Shown: positions 1-12,500, numbered from the stretch's first letter. The stretch: 64,000 nucleotides of DNA from Corella eumyota (GCA_963082875.1 OY720099.1:4030001-4094000); one strand, 5' to 3'. Numbers and translations: made by a program. Notes: a model not told the origin generated them from the letters alone.

Positions 1-3000
1 GAGGAGACATTGTCACTTACAGGTTTAAGAGTTTATTTTTTATTGTTTTAAGAAAAACTTAAATATTAAATCAATGTCATGGATATCTATTGATCTAAAT
101 TTAAATATCAACTTTTATTATTTTTAAACAACACTATTTTGGTTATGATATCACAATTATTCATGGCAGCAGTATGTTTAAATTTATATTCAAATTCGTT
201 AGTATTTAACAATAACTTAAACTAACTTTCACAAATAAAATAATTTATTTACATTAAAATAGAAATGATTCAGAAAATATTAACACTCTTTTTATACACA
301 GAAAAATATACAAAACTTTTAAAGAAAATATATCACATTATTATTTTAAATATTTAATGCTTGTTAAATATATATAAGTGAAAGATTTTTTTAACACACA
401 CCTTTAAATCGGGTAAAAACTTCTTTATTTTAAGAAAGTCTAATTTGCATTCAAAATATCCAATATTTACCCAATACTAAACCCCATAAACTGCGCTTGA
501 GCTGGTATCTACTAATTTATCAGTAAGCTTAGGTTCTTCAGACCAGTCTTGGTTAACTGGTAACAGGGGGGAATAAATATTGTTAAGGGGTATAGCATGC
601 TTGTAGTTAGGTTTGTCATCATCTTCTAAGCCTTCATATTTCTGACTTCTCCACGTGTAAGGGTGACATATTTTGCCATAGCAAAGTACAATTAAAAGTC
701 CTACTACTAAGATTGTTACACCTATAATAAAGGGTGTTGTTAATTTTGTATTTTGGTTTTATTAATTCTTTAAAGATCAAAGAATATATATTTAGGTTGA
801 TGTTGATTTTAAGTCAAAGTAAGTCAATTTTAAAATTTTTTCCAGTTGGTTAATTTTTTTTTTGTAAAATGACAAAATACAATCTTAATGTAAAGCTACT
901 AATAAATATATAGAAACGAATGTAACTTACAAATTCCAATACTGGTATTAACTGCTACTCTACTAGAACTAGCATCAAAATTTGGAGTTGTGTTAATTTC
1001 AACACACGACCGATTTGCATACATTGGTCGTTTACATGACACTATCAGGCAAATCTGTAGACAAAATTTTAATAAAAATATTTGGTAATACTAGTCATTA
1101 CCTATTTATATTTTGCTTAATTATATTATGGAATTTTCGACAGTAAGATTTTTTTTTAGTTTGGTTATTTACTTTGTATACTTGTCCAGGGTTAAGCAGA
1201 GAAATTTTGTATTCTGGTGATTCTATTTCTCCATCTGGCGTAAAACTAAATGCTTGTACTTCTTCGGTTGATATAACTCTGTGATTTATTTTGTTTGTTC
1301 ATTTAAAAAAAATTTTTAAATTTAAAATTTTATAAGCATTTTGCTTTAAGCATTACAGTTATGGATATATTTTTTTATTTATTTTCGACATGGGAAAGTT
1401 GACTTCATGAGCTAAACATAGAGTAACATCTTGTACTCCTGCCCAGTCTTTAGTTTCCTTTAGTAGTTTGGGATATTATTAAGTATTTGTCCGGTAATAA
1501 GGCTGCTAATTAAGTGCTGGACTGTGAGTGCTCGTCAAGAGCGCTACAGCATGCTGGACTGTGAGTGCTCGTCAAGAGCGCTACAGCATAAAAGCTGTGG
1601 GGATCGAACCCAGGACCTCATGTAGTAAAATCAAGTGTATATGATGTTGTTTTATAGACAAGATTTAAATTGTTTCTCTATAAATTATACTTAGTTTAAA
1701 CTAACCTTCCATTATGTTCCAAACTGATAAGCATAACATATTGGTTAGCCAACAACTTCCATGTTAGTGGTGTAACTTGTGAGTTCCATGTTATAAGGGT
1801 GGAGGTTGGTTTACTTTCTATTACTTCTATAATAGGGGCTTGAAGGCAAGACAGTTGATCTAAAGTGTATGAAATAAAAAAAAGGTTATTGTAACTTTAA
1901 AGAAATGCGAAAATAATTATATGTCTATTGTTTTTGTGGTATGACATGATTTTTTTAATAGCTTTATTGTACCTTGCTCTGTTGTTGTGTCAATTGTTGT
2001 TTCAAATTTTGTTGTTGTTGCTGCTTTTGTTGTAGGGGAATTGTTTGTCGTTTTTGTGGTTGAACTTAAAGTTGTGGTTGTTGTTTGAATTTCTGTTGTT
2101 TCCGTTTGCCTAATTGTGCTTGTAGATTTTGTTGTTGTTGTTTTTGCTATTTCAGTTGGCGTTGGTATTCTGGTTGTATGAATTGTAGCTGTTGTAGATT
2201 CCTGTTCACTTTTATCTGATGTTATTGTTGTTTGTTTGTGAAGATTTGCTGTTGTAGGTATAAAGCTTGTAGTAGTTTGTAGAACATTTATGTTAATTTT
2301 TCTTGACGCCATTCCTTTGTTATTTTCTGCCGTACAAACATAATCCCCACTTATTTGCGCCTACAAGTATAACAGTAAGAAAATTTGAATACAATTGCAC
2401 ACATTTACCTGAACTCTATTTGTTTTACATAAAAGTAAGAAGAAAAAAAGGCAAAACAAAAACGCTTAGTTAAAAAAAATAATAACATTTTATGTGTATG
2501 CATCTTCTTACCTTTAGTTTTAAAGTCCCAAATACATCAACCATTACACGTTGTTGAGCCTTGGTGTTATTTCCTATAAGAGCTGTTTCATTGGTTGTGT
2601 TACTTATTAAGTTGCCGTCCGGTAGAAACCAAACTATTTTAGGGTCAGGTACCCCGTAAGCTCTGTGTTAAAAATAAATTTTGTGTTTTAATAATTTGAA
2701 ATAAGTTTTTGTCGTCAGTTTAATTAGGCTAGTGGTAAAAAAAATTGTCATTTTTATCCAAAATATATATTTCTTACCTGCATGGTAGTTCGATTTCCTC
2801 ATTAAAATTAACGGTAATTCGATATGGAAAAGTCGGTTGCACTGTAGGCTGACACGAGGTTACGTCATCTGTAATGACGTCACTCACGCGACCACCGCGT
2901 AACTCGGGCGGGCTTGCACATACAACGTCATCGTTCGTTTCGCCTATTAAAAAAATGACGATTTAAAAAAAAACTATATTTTTTGTTGTGCTATAAGATG

Positions 3001-6000
3001 CAAAATAAATAAAAGCTAGTTTTGCTAAATTTAATTTTATTAATTAAAAAAAAAAGATTTGCTTTTGTCAGGGTTTGAACCCGCTGCCTAGCGAACCTGG
3101 ATTTTTCGTTCGTATCCATTGTTTAATCCCGTCGACCAAACAATTACAATTCACAGGGTTGCCCTTAAATTCCACCGATTTTAAAGCCGGTAATAGGTTA
3201 AAAGTTTGAGGATAAATCGATTCAATCATTGTAGCGTGCAGGTCGATGGTCTGTAGGCTCGGGCAATTATAAAAAGCTTGTTTTGCTATAAAAGACAACC
3301 GACTGTTCTTAAACAAAAGCAGTGTCTGTAAATTTGGCAAGTTTGAGAATGCCTTTTCGTCGATTATGGTCAAATGTTGTAGCTTAGTTAACTCAATAGC
3401 CTCTACGTTGGTTAAATTCGAAAAACTCAACGGTTCAAGTTTTTTAAATTGGTTTTGGTTTAAATTTAAATATTTTAGACTTTCGAGGCTTTGAAATAAC
3501 GCGCTGGGAAGTTCCGTAAGTAAGTTGTTATCCAAATCCAGGGTTTCCAATAAATTAAGCCCGGTACTGACTTTGTTTTTAATAGTTTCTATTTCCATGC
3601 CGTCCATTATGAGAACTCTCAATTTTTTGAGTCCTTGAAATATTTCGAAATTTATATTTTTCGATTCTAGCTGATTACCGCCCAAGACTAACATGTCTAA
3701 ATTACTTAAAACCGTTGCATTTTTTAACCAGTTTAAATCTGCTATTTGGTTAGAATCTAGCCTTAAAAGTCGTAAATTGCTTGAAATATTTGTCGAAAAA
3801 TTAATAAATTTTAGTCGATTTCGCTCCAACGAAAGCTCCTTTGAATTTGGGAAACTCTGAAATATTTTTTCCGTCAAGTTTTCGATCTTATTTTCGTTTA
3901 TCGTAAGTCGTTCAACATATTCCCACGTAGTGTTTCCAAATAATTTTGAGATTTCGTTTCCAGATAGCACGATCTCGGTCAGATTTTTGAAATTGGAAAC
4001 ACTGAATATTGCATCATAAAAGTTATTAAATAAGTTGCCGTTGAGTTTTAAAACCTCGGTATCGTTTGGAATTCTAAAGTCGAAAACTTTTAGATTTTTT
4101 CGGGCACAGTCGACTGTTTTCGCCCAAATTGTTTTTCGGTCGGGCAGGGTTTCCGACTTTTCTTTCATCGTACACTTACAAATTTGCGGGCAATTCATAA
4201 CATCATTCCATTCGGGTTTTTGAGCCCTTGTTGTAGCCAAAAATAAACAAAATAGCAGCAAACTAACTTGAATCATATTTCTAAAATTCATTTCTGTACA
4301 AAAAATTCCAAGTTAATTAAAAAAAGGTATTTTTATTGTCTGTAAAAAATTGACCTTGCATTTCTAATCTTAAAAATAGTTTTTAACCCCTTTTTTCAAC
4401 CAAATAATCTAAAATTCAATTTCAAAAACTAGCAATATAATGCAAATAATGCCTTTGTATGACTAATTAGTAGTTGTATATGTTTTAAAGGTATTCGTAT
4501 ACTAATAAACAACGTAGCTATCTTTTATTCGCAAAACATCTGCCATTCACGTTGTATAATTATACGTTATTTAAAAATACGACATTGCATATTAAAACTG
4601 TAATAATATTGTTGCTGTGTTTTTAAATTATATTCTGACAATTTATAAATGACTAAAATGATAAATAAGAATTAGTTTATCTTTTTTGCTTAAAATAATT
4701 TCTATACTTCATCTACATAAGCTTATTTTGTTTTGACTATTATTATTTTTTAACCAATTCTGTCAATTTTAATCTATTTCAAGCAATGGGCCAAGTCTCG
4801 GTGTAATTGCAACCGTTTTACGGGCTCGTACGCTATCTATCCCCGCATTAATAATTAAGCGCGGGCTTTTAGAATTCTAATCGTATTTCGATCGGCCGAT
4901 GGCTCAATTTAAGATTATGACGTCACAATCTCGGCATTGTCTTTCCCGCAGTGACGTAGTAATCGCATCTGGTCGCGGGGCGCGAGAAGCAAAGAACAGG
5001 TCACTCGGAAAAAAACATAATCTTAAAAATTATAAAAGAGAATTTTATTGATCTTATTTTTTCTTGATTGCTTTTTTTCGCTCGCTTGACATGTTACCTC
5101 CAAATTGCTATGCTAAGAATCTTGTCAAAAGCAAATTAGTTGGGTATTGATTAATTCGAGAAATAAAGTGATCGATATTGTGATATGCAAGCTGAATTGA
5201 AAGATAAATTTTCCTTAATTGACGCCTTGCTTTCGAGGTTATGGCGGATTGGCCAAAAACACATACTTACTGAGGTCATATTACCCAAAATGACGTAATA
5301 TTACCCAAAATGACGTTATATTACTCAAAATGACGTCATATTACCAAAAATGACGCTATATTACCGGAAACACTTTTACATTGTTTTTAACTATTTTTAC
5401 AGAAATACTCGCAACCCGGACGAGATTAACATCAAACGACTCGTGGGTTTGGAAGGTGACGTCATCAACACCGTACCTGGGGCTGGGTACAAGAAACGGG
5501 TGGTACAGGTTCTCCCCGGTCACTGTTGGGTAGAGGGGGATAATCACATGCATAGTGATGACAGTAATCACGTAGGTCCGGTAAGCAAAAAAAAATATTT
5601 TCATTTTAAATTTTGGTTTAAAATTATTTCAAATAAACTGTCAAACTTTTTTTTTTCACGTTTTAATTTTGCCATACTACTAATTTTCCCAATAAATATT
5701 TGCTAATGAAAGTTTTTTTTTACGAATCTTTGTTACTTTGGTTTTGAGTCTTAATAATCGCATTTTTTTCTTCTAAAACTTTGTTTAAGCTAGCCTTTTT
5801 AAAAACTGGATTTTATTTTTTAAATAAACAAAACTAACATTGATTTAATAAATATTTTAAATTTTCGATAGCAATTCATCTTAGTTGTGCTTAAAATATT
5901 ATATAGATTTTTTTGATTCAATTCTTAATAGTTGAGTGCTGGTTTAAGTATCAGTGTATTTTGTTTGAAGTGATACTTAAGGTGGAAAAGATAGATTTTA

Positions 6001-7045
6001 TGTCGCCAGATTTACAAACTTTTGAATCTGAACAACTCTTAAACAACCGCATCTTTTTTAGGATTTAAAAAAAAAAAATTTAATTTTTCGAAAATAAATA
6101 TGATTTAAACGATTATGCATTAACAGGGTTTAAAATTTATAGCGTTAAAATGTCAACTTTTTTAATAATTTTTTTGTTGCAACTGTTTTCTTGCTTTTTT
6201 GGAAAAATGTCTTGATTTTTTTGTTTTTGGCGATTCAGTATTTTTCTACGTACCATGAATGTCAAAATTAATTTCTAATTGAATTAAAATTACTAACGAT
6301 TTATTTTATTGATTTTTGAATGTCTTTTAAATTGACTTAAACTTATATACCCTCACGTAAAAGGCTAAAAATTATTTATAAAATTGCTAAGTACTTAATC
6401 ACATACTTAATGTTTTTAATTAAATTTTAAGGGCAGAAGAAATTCACTTTTTTTATTTTTTCTTGTTTTAAAAATGTCAATATTTCTAAAAAAGCATTTA
6501 AAATTCAACGTAAATCTCAATATTGATTAAAATTTAATTATATTTTTTAAAAGTATTATTTTTTTAAATAACTTCTAATACTTGTAAACTACGACTTCAT
6601 TATTTTGCCTTTTTCGATTATAACTCTTTTGTGTATTATGTTATTTTTAACTAGATCTTGATTTTTTATTGATTTTATTTATTTTGATTGGTTAGAGTTT
6701 TATTGATTAAAAGTCAGCTGTAACCATGTTTCAATTTAAATTTAATTGTCATTTTAAAAATATATTTAAAGACGAAAAATCACGTTTATTTAAAAGATGT
6801 ATAATAATATCATTTTAAATGTTAAAAAAAATTCTGTTTTTGTCTTTATATTTTTATCCTTTTAATTTTTATATTTTTAGATACCACTTGGCCTTATAAC
6901 AGGTCGTGCTAGTCACGTGATTTATCCTTTTTCGAGGCTACAACCTCTTGTTCGTAAATTTCCACACGCTAGGGTCAAAGTTGAAGACGATTTATTAAAC
7001 AACGAGCTACGATGCTTACCTACAATATTAGTTGCACATCACTAA
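1..7045 (+). CDS. IMMP2L: Mitochondrial inner membrane protease subunit 2, 3' part (5' exons lie before the window)
   Basis: This is a subunit of the inner membrane peptidase, an S26 signal peptidase that trims sorting signals of proteins in the mitochondrial intermembrane space. Visible exons are <1-22, 5403-5580 and 6881-7045. The 22-base end of the first encodes GDIVTYR and joins in phase to NTRNPDEINIKRLVGLEGD. The Lys of IKRLVGLEGD is the expected second member of the Ser/Lys catalytic dyad; the Ser (SMQP box) should be in an upstream exon outside the window. GHCWVEGDNHMHSDDSNHVGP, coded up to 5580, is the conserved box that fixes subunit 2 type, and the last exon (IPLGLITGRASHVIYPFSRL) matches the IMMP2L C-terminus. 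The intron 23-5402 contains a whole LRR receptor gene on the other strand. A likely poly(A) signal AATAAA is at 7068-7073. Identity is confident; the 22-base exon rests on phase and motif agreement. Confidence 0.92.
477..4291 (-). CDS. LRR-Ig-FN3 single-pass membrane receptor, LRRN (NLRR)-like, nested in IMMP2L
   Basis: The predicted type I membrane protein has 842 residues. Exons on the minus strand are 4291-3097, 2943-2778, 2662-2512, 2360-1973, 1859-1706, 1278-1173, 1054-931 and 721-477, and all phases agree. Domains in order: signal peptide 1-23; Cys-rich LRR N-cap (CPQICKC); about ten leucine-rich repeats; LRR C-cap (NCNCLVDGIKQWI and two later Cys); Ig-like domain about 435-530, with Cys in ELPC, Trp in KIVWF and GDYVCTAEN; a Thr-rich, probably O-glycosylated stalk about 535-632; one FN3-like domain about 640-745; transmembrane helix about 757-777 (VTILVVGLLIVLCY); and a tail of about 65 residues. 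LRR-Ig-FN3-TM order is that of LRRN, LRFN and LRIT proteins. The antisense position inside IMMP2L favours LRRN, since LRRN3 lies in IMMP2L in human. The long stalk and the eight exons are unlike vertebrate LRRN. Orthology is inferred, so no symbol is given. Confidence 0.87.
1381..1638 (-). repeat. tRNA-derived SINE, copy 1, with internal duplication
   Basis: The copy lies in intron 5 of the LRR receptor, in the receptor's own orientation, with its tRNA-like head at the right. The tail-side text (gtaacatc..cccagtct) and the head text (gtggggatcgaacccaggacctcatgtag) match ten other copies in the window. A 37-bp segment is tandemly duplicated at 1516-1552 and 1553-1589. The head end is worn. Confidence 0.85.
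4292..5277. promoter_or_regulatory. Candidate promoter region of the LRR receptor gene
   Basis: This stretch lies 5' of the minus-strand receptor gene and inside the IMMP2L intron. Most of it is AT-rich and featureless. A GC-richer island at about 4785-5010 holds a TGACGTCA palindrome (4918-4925), a TGACGTAG variant near 4951 and GCGCGGG/CGCGGGGCGCG words, standing out sharply from the surroundings. It is the best promoter or enhancer candidate here. No TATA box was identified. Confidence 0.4.
5278..5367. repeat. 20-bp minisatellite, 4.5 copies
   Basis: The unit is atattacccaaaatgacgta. Copies lie at 5278-5297, 5298-5317, 5318-5337, 5338-5357 and a half copy at 5358-5367. Each full unit carries a TGACG half-site, and the third makes a full TGACGTCA (5331-5338). 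The array stops 35 bp before the IMMP2L exon that starts at 5403. Confidence 0.9.
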
Positions 7046-8502
7046 CAATTTTTTGGAAATTTTTATTAATAAATGCTTTAGGTTGTGCGTAGGTTAAATG
7101 CGTTTTCTATGCAGCATTGGCAAAACCCATATCTTTATAAATCAGCCTTGGCAAAAGCCATATTTTTATGTATTTGTTTGTTGCTGTTTGTCATCTTTTC
7201 TTTTATTGTTTAATATAAAAATCAAAACAATTTCACCGTTATGTGGTATAGTTATTGCACAAAGTTCATACCATTTATTTGTTGCGGTACAAAACGTAAG
7301 TGTAAAAAGCTTACTAATGCTTTAAGTATAAGAATGATGGTTAATTTAAATTTTTTTAAAGTTAATAGTAATTTAATTTAAACAAAGTGTGTATAGTTTA
7401 AGTTTTTCTATTCAGCTATAGGCGTTAAATAAAAAAAAATAGTAGGAGTTTATTGAAAATATCATTAATTAATAAATATACTAACAGATGAATTTAATCT
7501 GTTTTGTACAGTTTTGTTAAGGTAATAAATTAAAAATAATATTATATATTCGAGGACAAACCTAAATAATTTCGTTCCGCTGAAATGGTCGTCAGAAATT
7601 TTGATGGAATGTTGTGAAACAAAAGTCCACTTCGTGTTGCAGGTCATCCACGTTATTTATTTTCTTTTCCATCTTCTTGCAAAGAAACAATTTGCATCTT
7701 TATTGTAAACAGGTATGTTTTATTGTCGTTTTTTTTGTTTATTTAACATATGCTTACTACTGTCTATCTGTCTATGTTTACTAAGAACCCACAAACCCAA
7801 GCCTAATTAATTAAAATTGTTTAACAATCTAGCAATCGTACTGTCGTAAGTTAGTAAGCAGACAGCAAAACCTTTTAATGTATTAATTGTGATAATTATA
7901 TAAAGAAGGAGGTTGCAACACCACAGTTATTGTTAATTGCATTACAAATAGACAAAAGAACAACAGTTTTTCAATATGTTTTTTTTAATAAAGAATCTAA
8001 AAGTTGTTACAATTTTAGTTAATAGTTTTAAAAAAACTTTGTAAAAATTGTATGAATTTATCTAATAACTTTTAAGATCGTGCAACTTGTAGGGAATGAT
8101 TAAAATTTTTTTATTGCACTATATTTGGCAGTTTTTTTAATAATATACTTTTGTTTTAAGGTGGTAATGGTGTAGATTGTAATTAACACCTCGGCGATAC
8201 TTCCTAAAGTTTGCTTTTATTTAAAAGCTTGTTTTTTTGTGGCATAGTTAGCTTACAATTTAAAACTGAGTAAGTATTTTTATAAATTAATAATAATATA
8301 TATTAATGTAAATATATATTTCTTAGTTGTCTTGTAAGATATTTTTTTAAATTTATTTTAAATAAGTTTTATTAAATCTGTTGTAAAACTTTTGTTTAAA
8401 ATTATTTTTTATACATACTTTGTTTTGGTATATACATAAAGTTTACTTGTTAATTGAATCTAAACTTTTTAAATAAAATAATTGTTTTTGATCGTTAAAG
8501 TA
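7046..8502. other. Intergenic: IMMP2L 3' end and cyclin J 5' region
   Basis: The IMMP2L poly(A) signal AATAAA is at 7068-7073. A possible non-coding first exon of cyclin J ends at 7712 (attgtaaacag followed by gtatgt) and could join to 8501, where gttaaag precedes the ATG by two bases. This is only a splice-motif inference. No coding region was found; short open frames here have no recognisable product. Confidence 0.4.
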
Positions 8503-11124
8503 ATGGATTGTGAATGGTGGGATGGAAAAGTTGATTTGGCAAAAGATATTCACGATACTTTAAAATCAAGGGTAAGCATGGATTTAATTTTTTTACCATA
8601 TTTAATCTGTAGACTTTTATAATACAAATAAAACAAAAGATATTACAAATAAAATTTTATAAAACAAAAGATTAATAATAAATCTATATTGGCATAAAAA
8701 TATTACATTGTAAAACTTTACAAAAAATAATTTGTATGTTTTACTATTTGTTTTATACTGTAAATAATTTAATGGTAAAGAAACTGTCTAATATTGTTTC
8801 AAAATATATTTATTCTTTTTTAAACCTATCCAAAACTGTGAATATTTTGACAGGAAAACAACATGATAAGATTAAAAGGTTGTTCTAAAAACATGATCTG
8901 GCGACGATACTTAGTTGATTGGATCGCTTTAACATGTCAGAAATATCGATTAAATACAAATGCACAACATTTAGCTGTTTGTTTATACGATCGATATACT
9001 GATAAATATCATTTACCTGATGAAGATATACAAATGTTGATAATATGTTGTCTTCTTGTGGCTAGTAAGTATTTAAAGATTATGTTAACTTAACTTCTTA
9101 TGCTATTAATTAATAAAGTAGAATAAGTGTTTATAAAATAGAAATTAAGATTAAAAAGTTAGTTAAATATTTTTTTAGGAACGATATAGTTTGAAATTTA
9201 TATTTATATATTTTTTTGCTGATTAAATTTTAGTTTTTATTAATGCTTTATTAAATATTAGTAATTTTTTAACGTGTTGTTGTATTTTAAAAGGTAAATT
9301 TGAAGAACGGGAAGAAAAAATTCCAAAGTTTAATATTTTGATGGATCATCTACAATGGAATTTACTGGTAAGTGACATTTATAAAAAATAAATCTTATCG
9401 CAGAATTTTTTAGAAATTTTTGAATAAAACTTTTTATGTTTAACTTTTTTATTCTAAACAGGCAAGTAAATACTTGGAAATGGAAATTCAACTTTTATCA
9501 TCTTTTGAATGGGATATTGGATTTCCGACTGCCTCTCATTTTAAAGAATATTACATGCAGGTATAAGATGCAATTAAAATCATTTTTTTCAAACTATATT
9601 TTGTTACTATTTTTACTCTAATTTAAATTTGTATCACTAATATTAGTTATTTTTTTATCTTTATAACATATTTAAAATGTTTATTAAATATATATATATA
9701 TACAATTAATTTTTTTATAGTAAATGTTTACTTAAGTATAAACTATTTCTAATTAAGTTTTATTTTACAATATTTAACTACTTGTTACAACCTCTTTAAA
9801 ATATATCAGTTTTAAAAATAATCTTATTTTATTTCAGGTTGCACTAGGTACTAGAGATATTCATGTGGGTCAACCTATAGTTCATAAAGAAGAAGCTTAC
9901 ATGTATTTAGTCAAGAATGTCAATTACTTTCTGGAAATTTCTTTGCAAGGTAATTTTAAGTTTTAGTTTGTTAAAACAACAAATTAAAAGCACTAAATCT
10001 TTTGTATATAAAAATCTTTTTATGTGTATTATAACAGTGGGCCTAATGGCACCAAATTTAAAACTTAATTTAATTTCGATGGAGAATTAGGATTTATTAA
10101 TATCTTGTTGTTATTGTATGTTTATAAGCGAGCTATAATTAAAATACTAGCTTTAACTTTTTATGCAGAAATTATGAGATTATAAAAAAAAACTAAAGTC
10201 AGTTATTGCTAGTTGATTGGAATGTTGTATTATAAAGGTTTAGAAAGTAGGTATAGCCTTAAGGTATGACAGTTAGGTCAACGTAGTAAAAGCCTAGATA
10301 AAAAATATATATTTTGACAATTCATCAATAACCATTTGTACAATCAGCAAATTTTGCCATGTAGGCTATTGTTTACTTTAATATACACATAAGCCTTTAT
10401 ACTCTACACTTTATATAACGTTATTCTGATTTTTTCAGATCAATCTTTTTTGTTGTTTAAACCTTCATTGGTGATGGCTTCATGTATCGCATCTTCTCGT
10501 ATTTGTTTACATTTAACCCCAACCTGGACTGTGGAATTACAGAAAACGACTTGTTTTTCATGGCACCATTTAAGCCCCTGTATCGAAATTTTACTAAGGT
10601 GAAAAAGAGAATGTGAAAAAATGATTTAATTTTTGTTGCATATGCTATATTTAGACTTAAACAATTAAACTTTTAATTGAAGTTTTTTTAAACTGGTAAT
10701 CCCTTAAAAACTGGATTTAATTTAATTAAATCCCATTTCCTTTTCCTATTTTTTTGTAATCCTTTTTTCTATCATACCCAAAGTCTAATATCTGAAGCAA
10801 AGTTATTGTTTATTTAAAAAAAATAATTTTTTTTTGTTTTTTGTGAAATTTTTAAATTACTTTTGTTGCTATTACAAAAAACTTAATTAAAACAATTTTC
10901 ATTAAAGGTTATATGACGAAGATCGTAAAGCAAATATGAATCGATCAAAACATGCCTCTTTATCTGCTTCGATGGGGGCCAACCGTCACAGTGGGTTAAA
11001 TAGCACTGGAACAACCCCGGTCACTTCACCCATACCGCCACACTTTGCCCCAGAAATGCATCACGCTCCTGTAGTGCCTACAATTGTCCCTTCATATCGA
11101 TATAACCGGGGTTATTTGGTTTGA
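8503..11124 (+). CDS. CCNJ: Cyclin J
   Basis: This is a cyclin of the J group, a poorly studied CDK partner linked in flies to germline development. Exons are 8503-8571, 8854-9064, 9294-9367, 9462-9560, 9838-9949, 10439-10598 and 10908-11124; all phases agree and give 313 residues. The N-terminus (CEWWDGKVDLAKDIHDTLK) matches the cyclin J start. The cyclin box follows: RRYLVDWIALTCQKYRLNTN, then AQHLAVCLYDRY, then CCLLVASKFEERE with the conserved KFEE. Then come LLSSFEWDIGFPTASHFKEYY and the second cyclin fold (SLVMASCIASSRICLHLTPTW). The tail is Ser/Pro/His-rich. The ATG chosen is the first in frame. A long T-rich 3' UTR with three Pumilio-type motifs seems likely. Confidence 0.93.
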
Positions 11125-12500
11125 AGGGGGATTTTTTGGTGGTGAAAATTTTTCAATTTCTTGGAATTTGCTAAACAGGGTTTTAAATATAAATCAGTAA
11201 TTTTTTAATTTTTGTGAAATAATCTGTAAATACGATTGTACTTAACTATATAGTAGTTCATTATTGGCATTCTTAATTTATAATTTGCCCTAACCAAGTC
11301 ACTTTAGTTTACTATAGTTTTTGTTATACTATAGCGAGTATTTATAGTTAAAAATGTTGTTATATTCTGTATTACATTTTTTTATTTAGTTGATTTTTTT
11401 GGCACAAGTTTCTAAATTAAACTTTAGTTGATATTAAACTATTGCCATTAGGTACTGGTCTCTAATGAATAAGTTACCATATTTATTGGTAAAATTTTTT
11501 GTTGTATATACTTTTTTATTGTTTGGTGCACATTTATTTGTTATTTGTTTTTTTTGGAGCAAATTTAATTTAGGCAATTTAAAAATTGCACTTTTATGCA
11601 AATCCTTAGCAATTAAAATAGAATGGTAGCTAACTGTTTATACATTGTGACCTGGAAAAATTTTTAAATGCAATAACAGGTAATTCTTCGTTTTTTGACT
11701 TTTGGTATTTAGAATTAACTGCTAAAGCAATATTCGCCCCTTTTCCTTGCCTCACTTATATTTTCATATGCAGAAATACTAACCTCTCAAATAATGCAAT
11801 ACAATTTGTAAATATTTAATTAGCGTATCTTTTGTTTGGTGTTTGTGTACTGATATTATTTATGTTGTTCATGTTGCATTTTTGTAAACTAGCAATTTTT
11901 CCATTGGAATCCAAATATAGAAATTTTTTGTTGTATTGTTATTTTTTTTCACTGTGATAAGATTAAGCCAAAAACTGCCGCACCATTCATTATTAATCAA
12001 ATTACTTTTTATGTAAAAATGTACTATATTTTCTTCAGGGTGTTAATATATTTTGTTTGGATTATTTTTGACACAAAATTGTATTTTTTTTTGGAAATGT
12101 TTATGCGTTTCGTTGTGGTTATATATTATTTTATTTGTGCTTAAACTGTGTTATTATTGTTTCTTTCTTCCTTATTTTTTGCCTTCTTTTTTGTTTTTCA
12201 CTTTTTTTCTTCCACCTACAGCAATAAAGAGCTACTTGCCTTGCATTGTATTGTTTGGGTTTTACAAATTATTAAGTATCGTTACTACTATTGCAGTCTG
12301 GACGTTTTAATACGAGATTTGTTTTTTGATTCCCATTGCTTTCTTAAGTAATGTGCCGGCTATTAATTTAACTTAATGATTAAGATGTCAATGTGCATCC
12401 AAGTTACACAAATGTTTTTTTTGGGGGTATTGATTTAAAATTTTTTTTTTTCTAATTTATGTTAAATCTGTACGATTTCAAAGAAAAAACATTTTTGAAT
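11125..12500 (+). other. Probable long 3' UTR of cyclin J
   Basis: T-rich, non-coding sequence follows the cyclin J stop and faces the convergent gene at 12690. A candidate poly(A) signal AATAAA is at 12233-12238. Matches to the Pumilio consensus TGTANATA occur at 11225-11232, 11513-11520 and 11807-11814. Open frames at 12053-12351 are low-complexity and rejected. The UTR extent is inferred. Confidence 0.4.

Noticed and set aside
3060-3085. tRNA-like 3' half (gcgggttcaaaccctg) on the minus strand in the LRR receptor intron 1
   Set aside because: The T-stem is nearly good, but no acceptor stem or D-arm could be built, and the preceding sequence is coding.
7098-7325. 75-codon frame downstream of IMMP2L
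   Set aside because: Low-complexity and T-rich, with no start context or recognisable domain. It includes a short imperfect repeat (ttggcaaaa.ccatat).
12053-12351. Overlapping hydrophobic frames in the cyclin J 3' flank
   Set aside because: Produced by long T-runs (Phe/Leu); no conserved motif.
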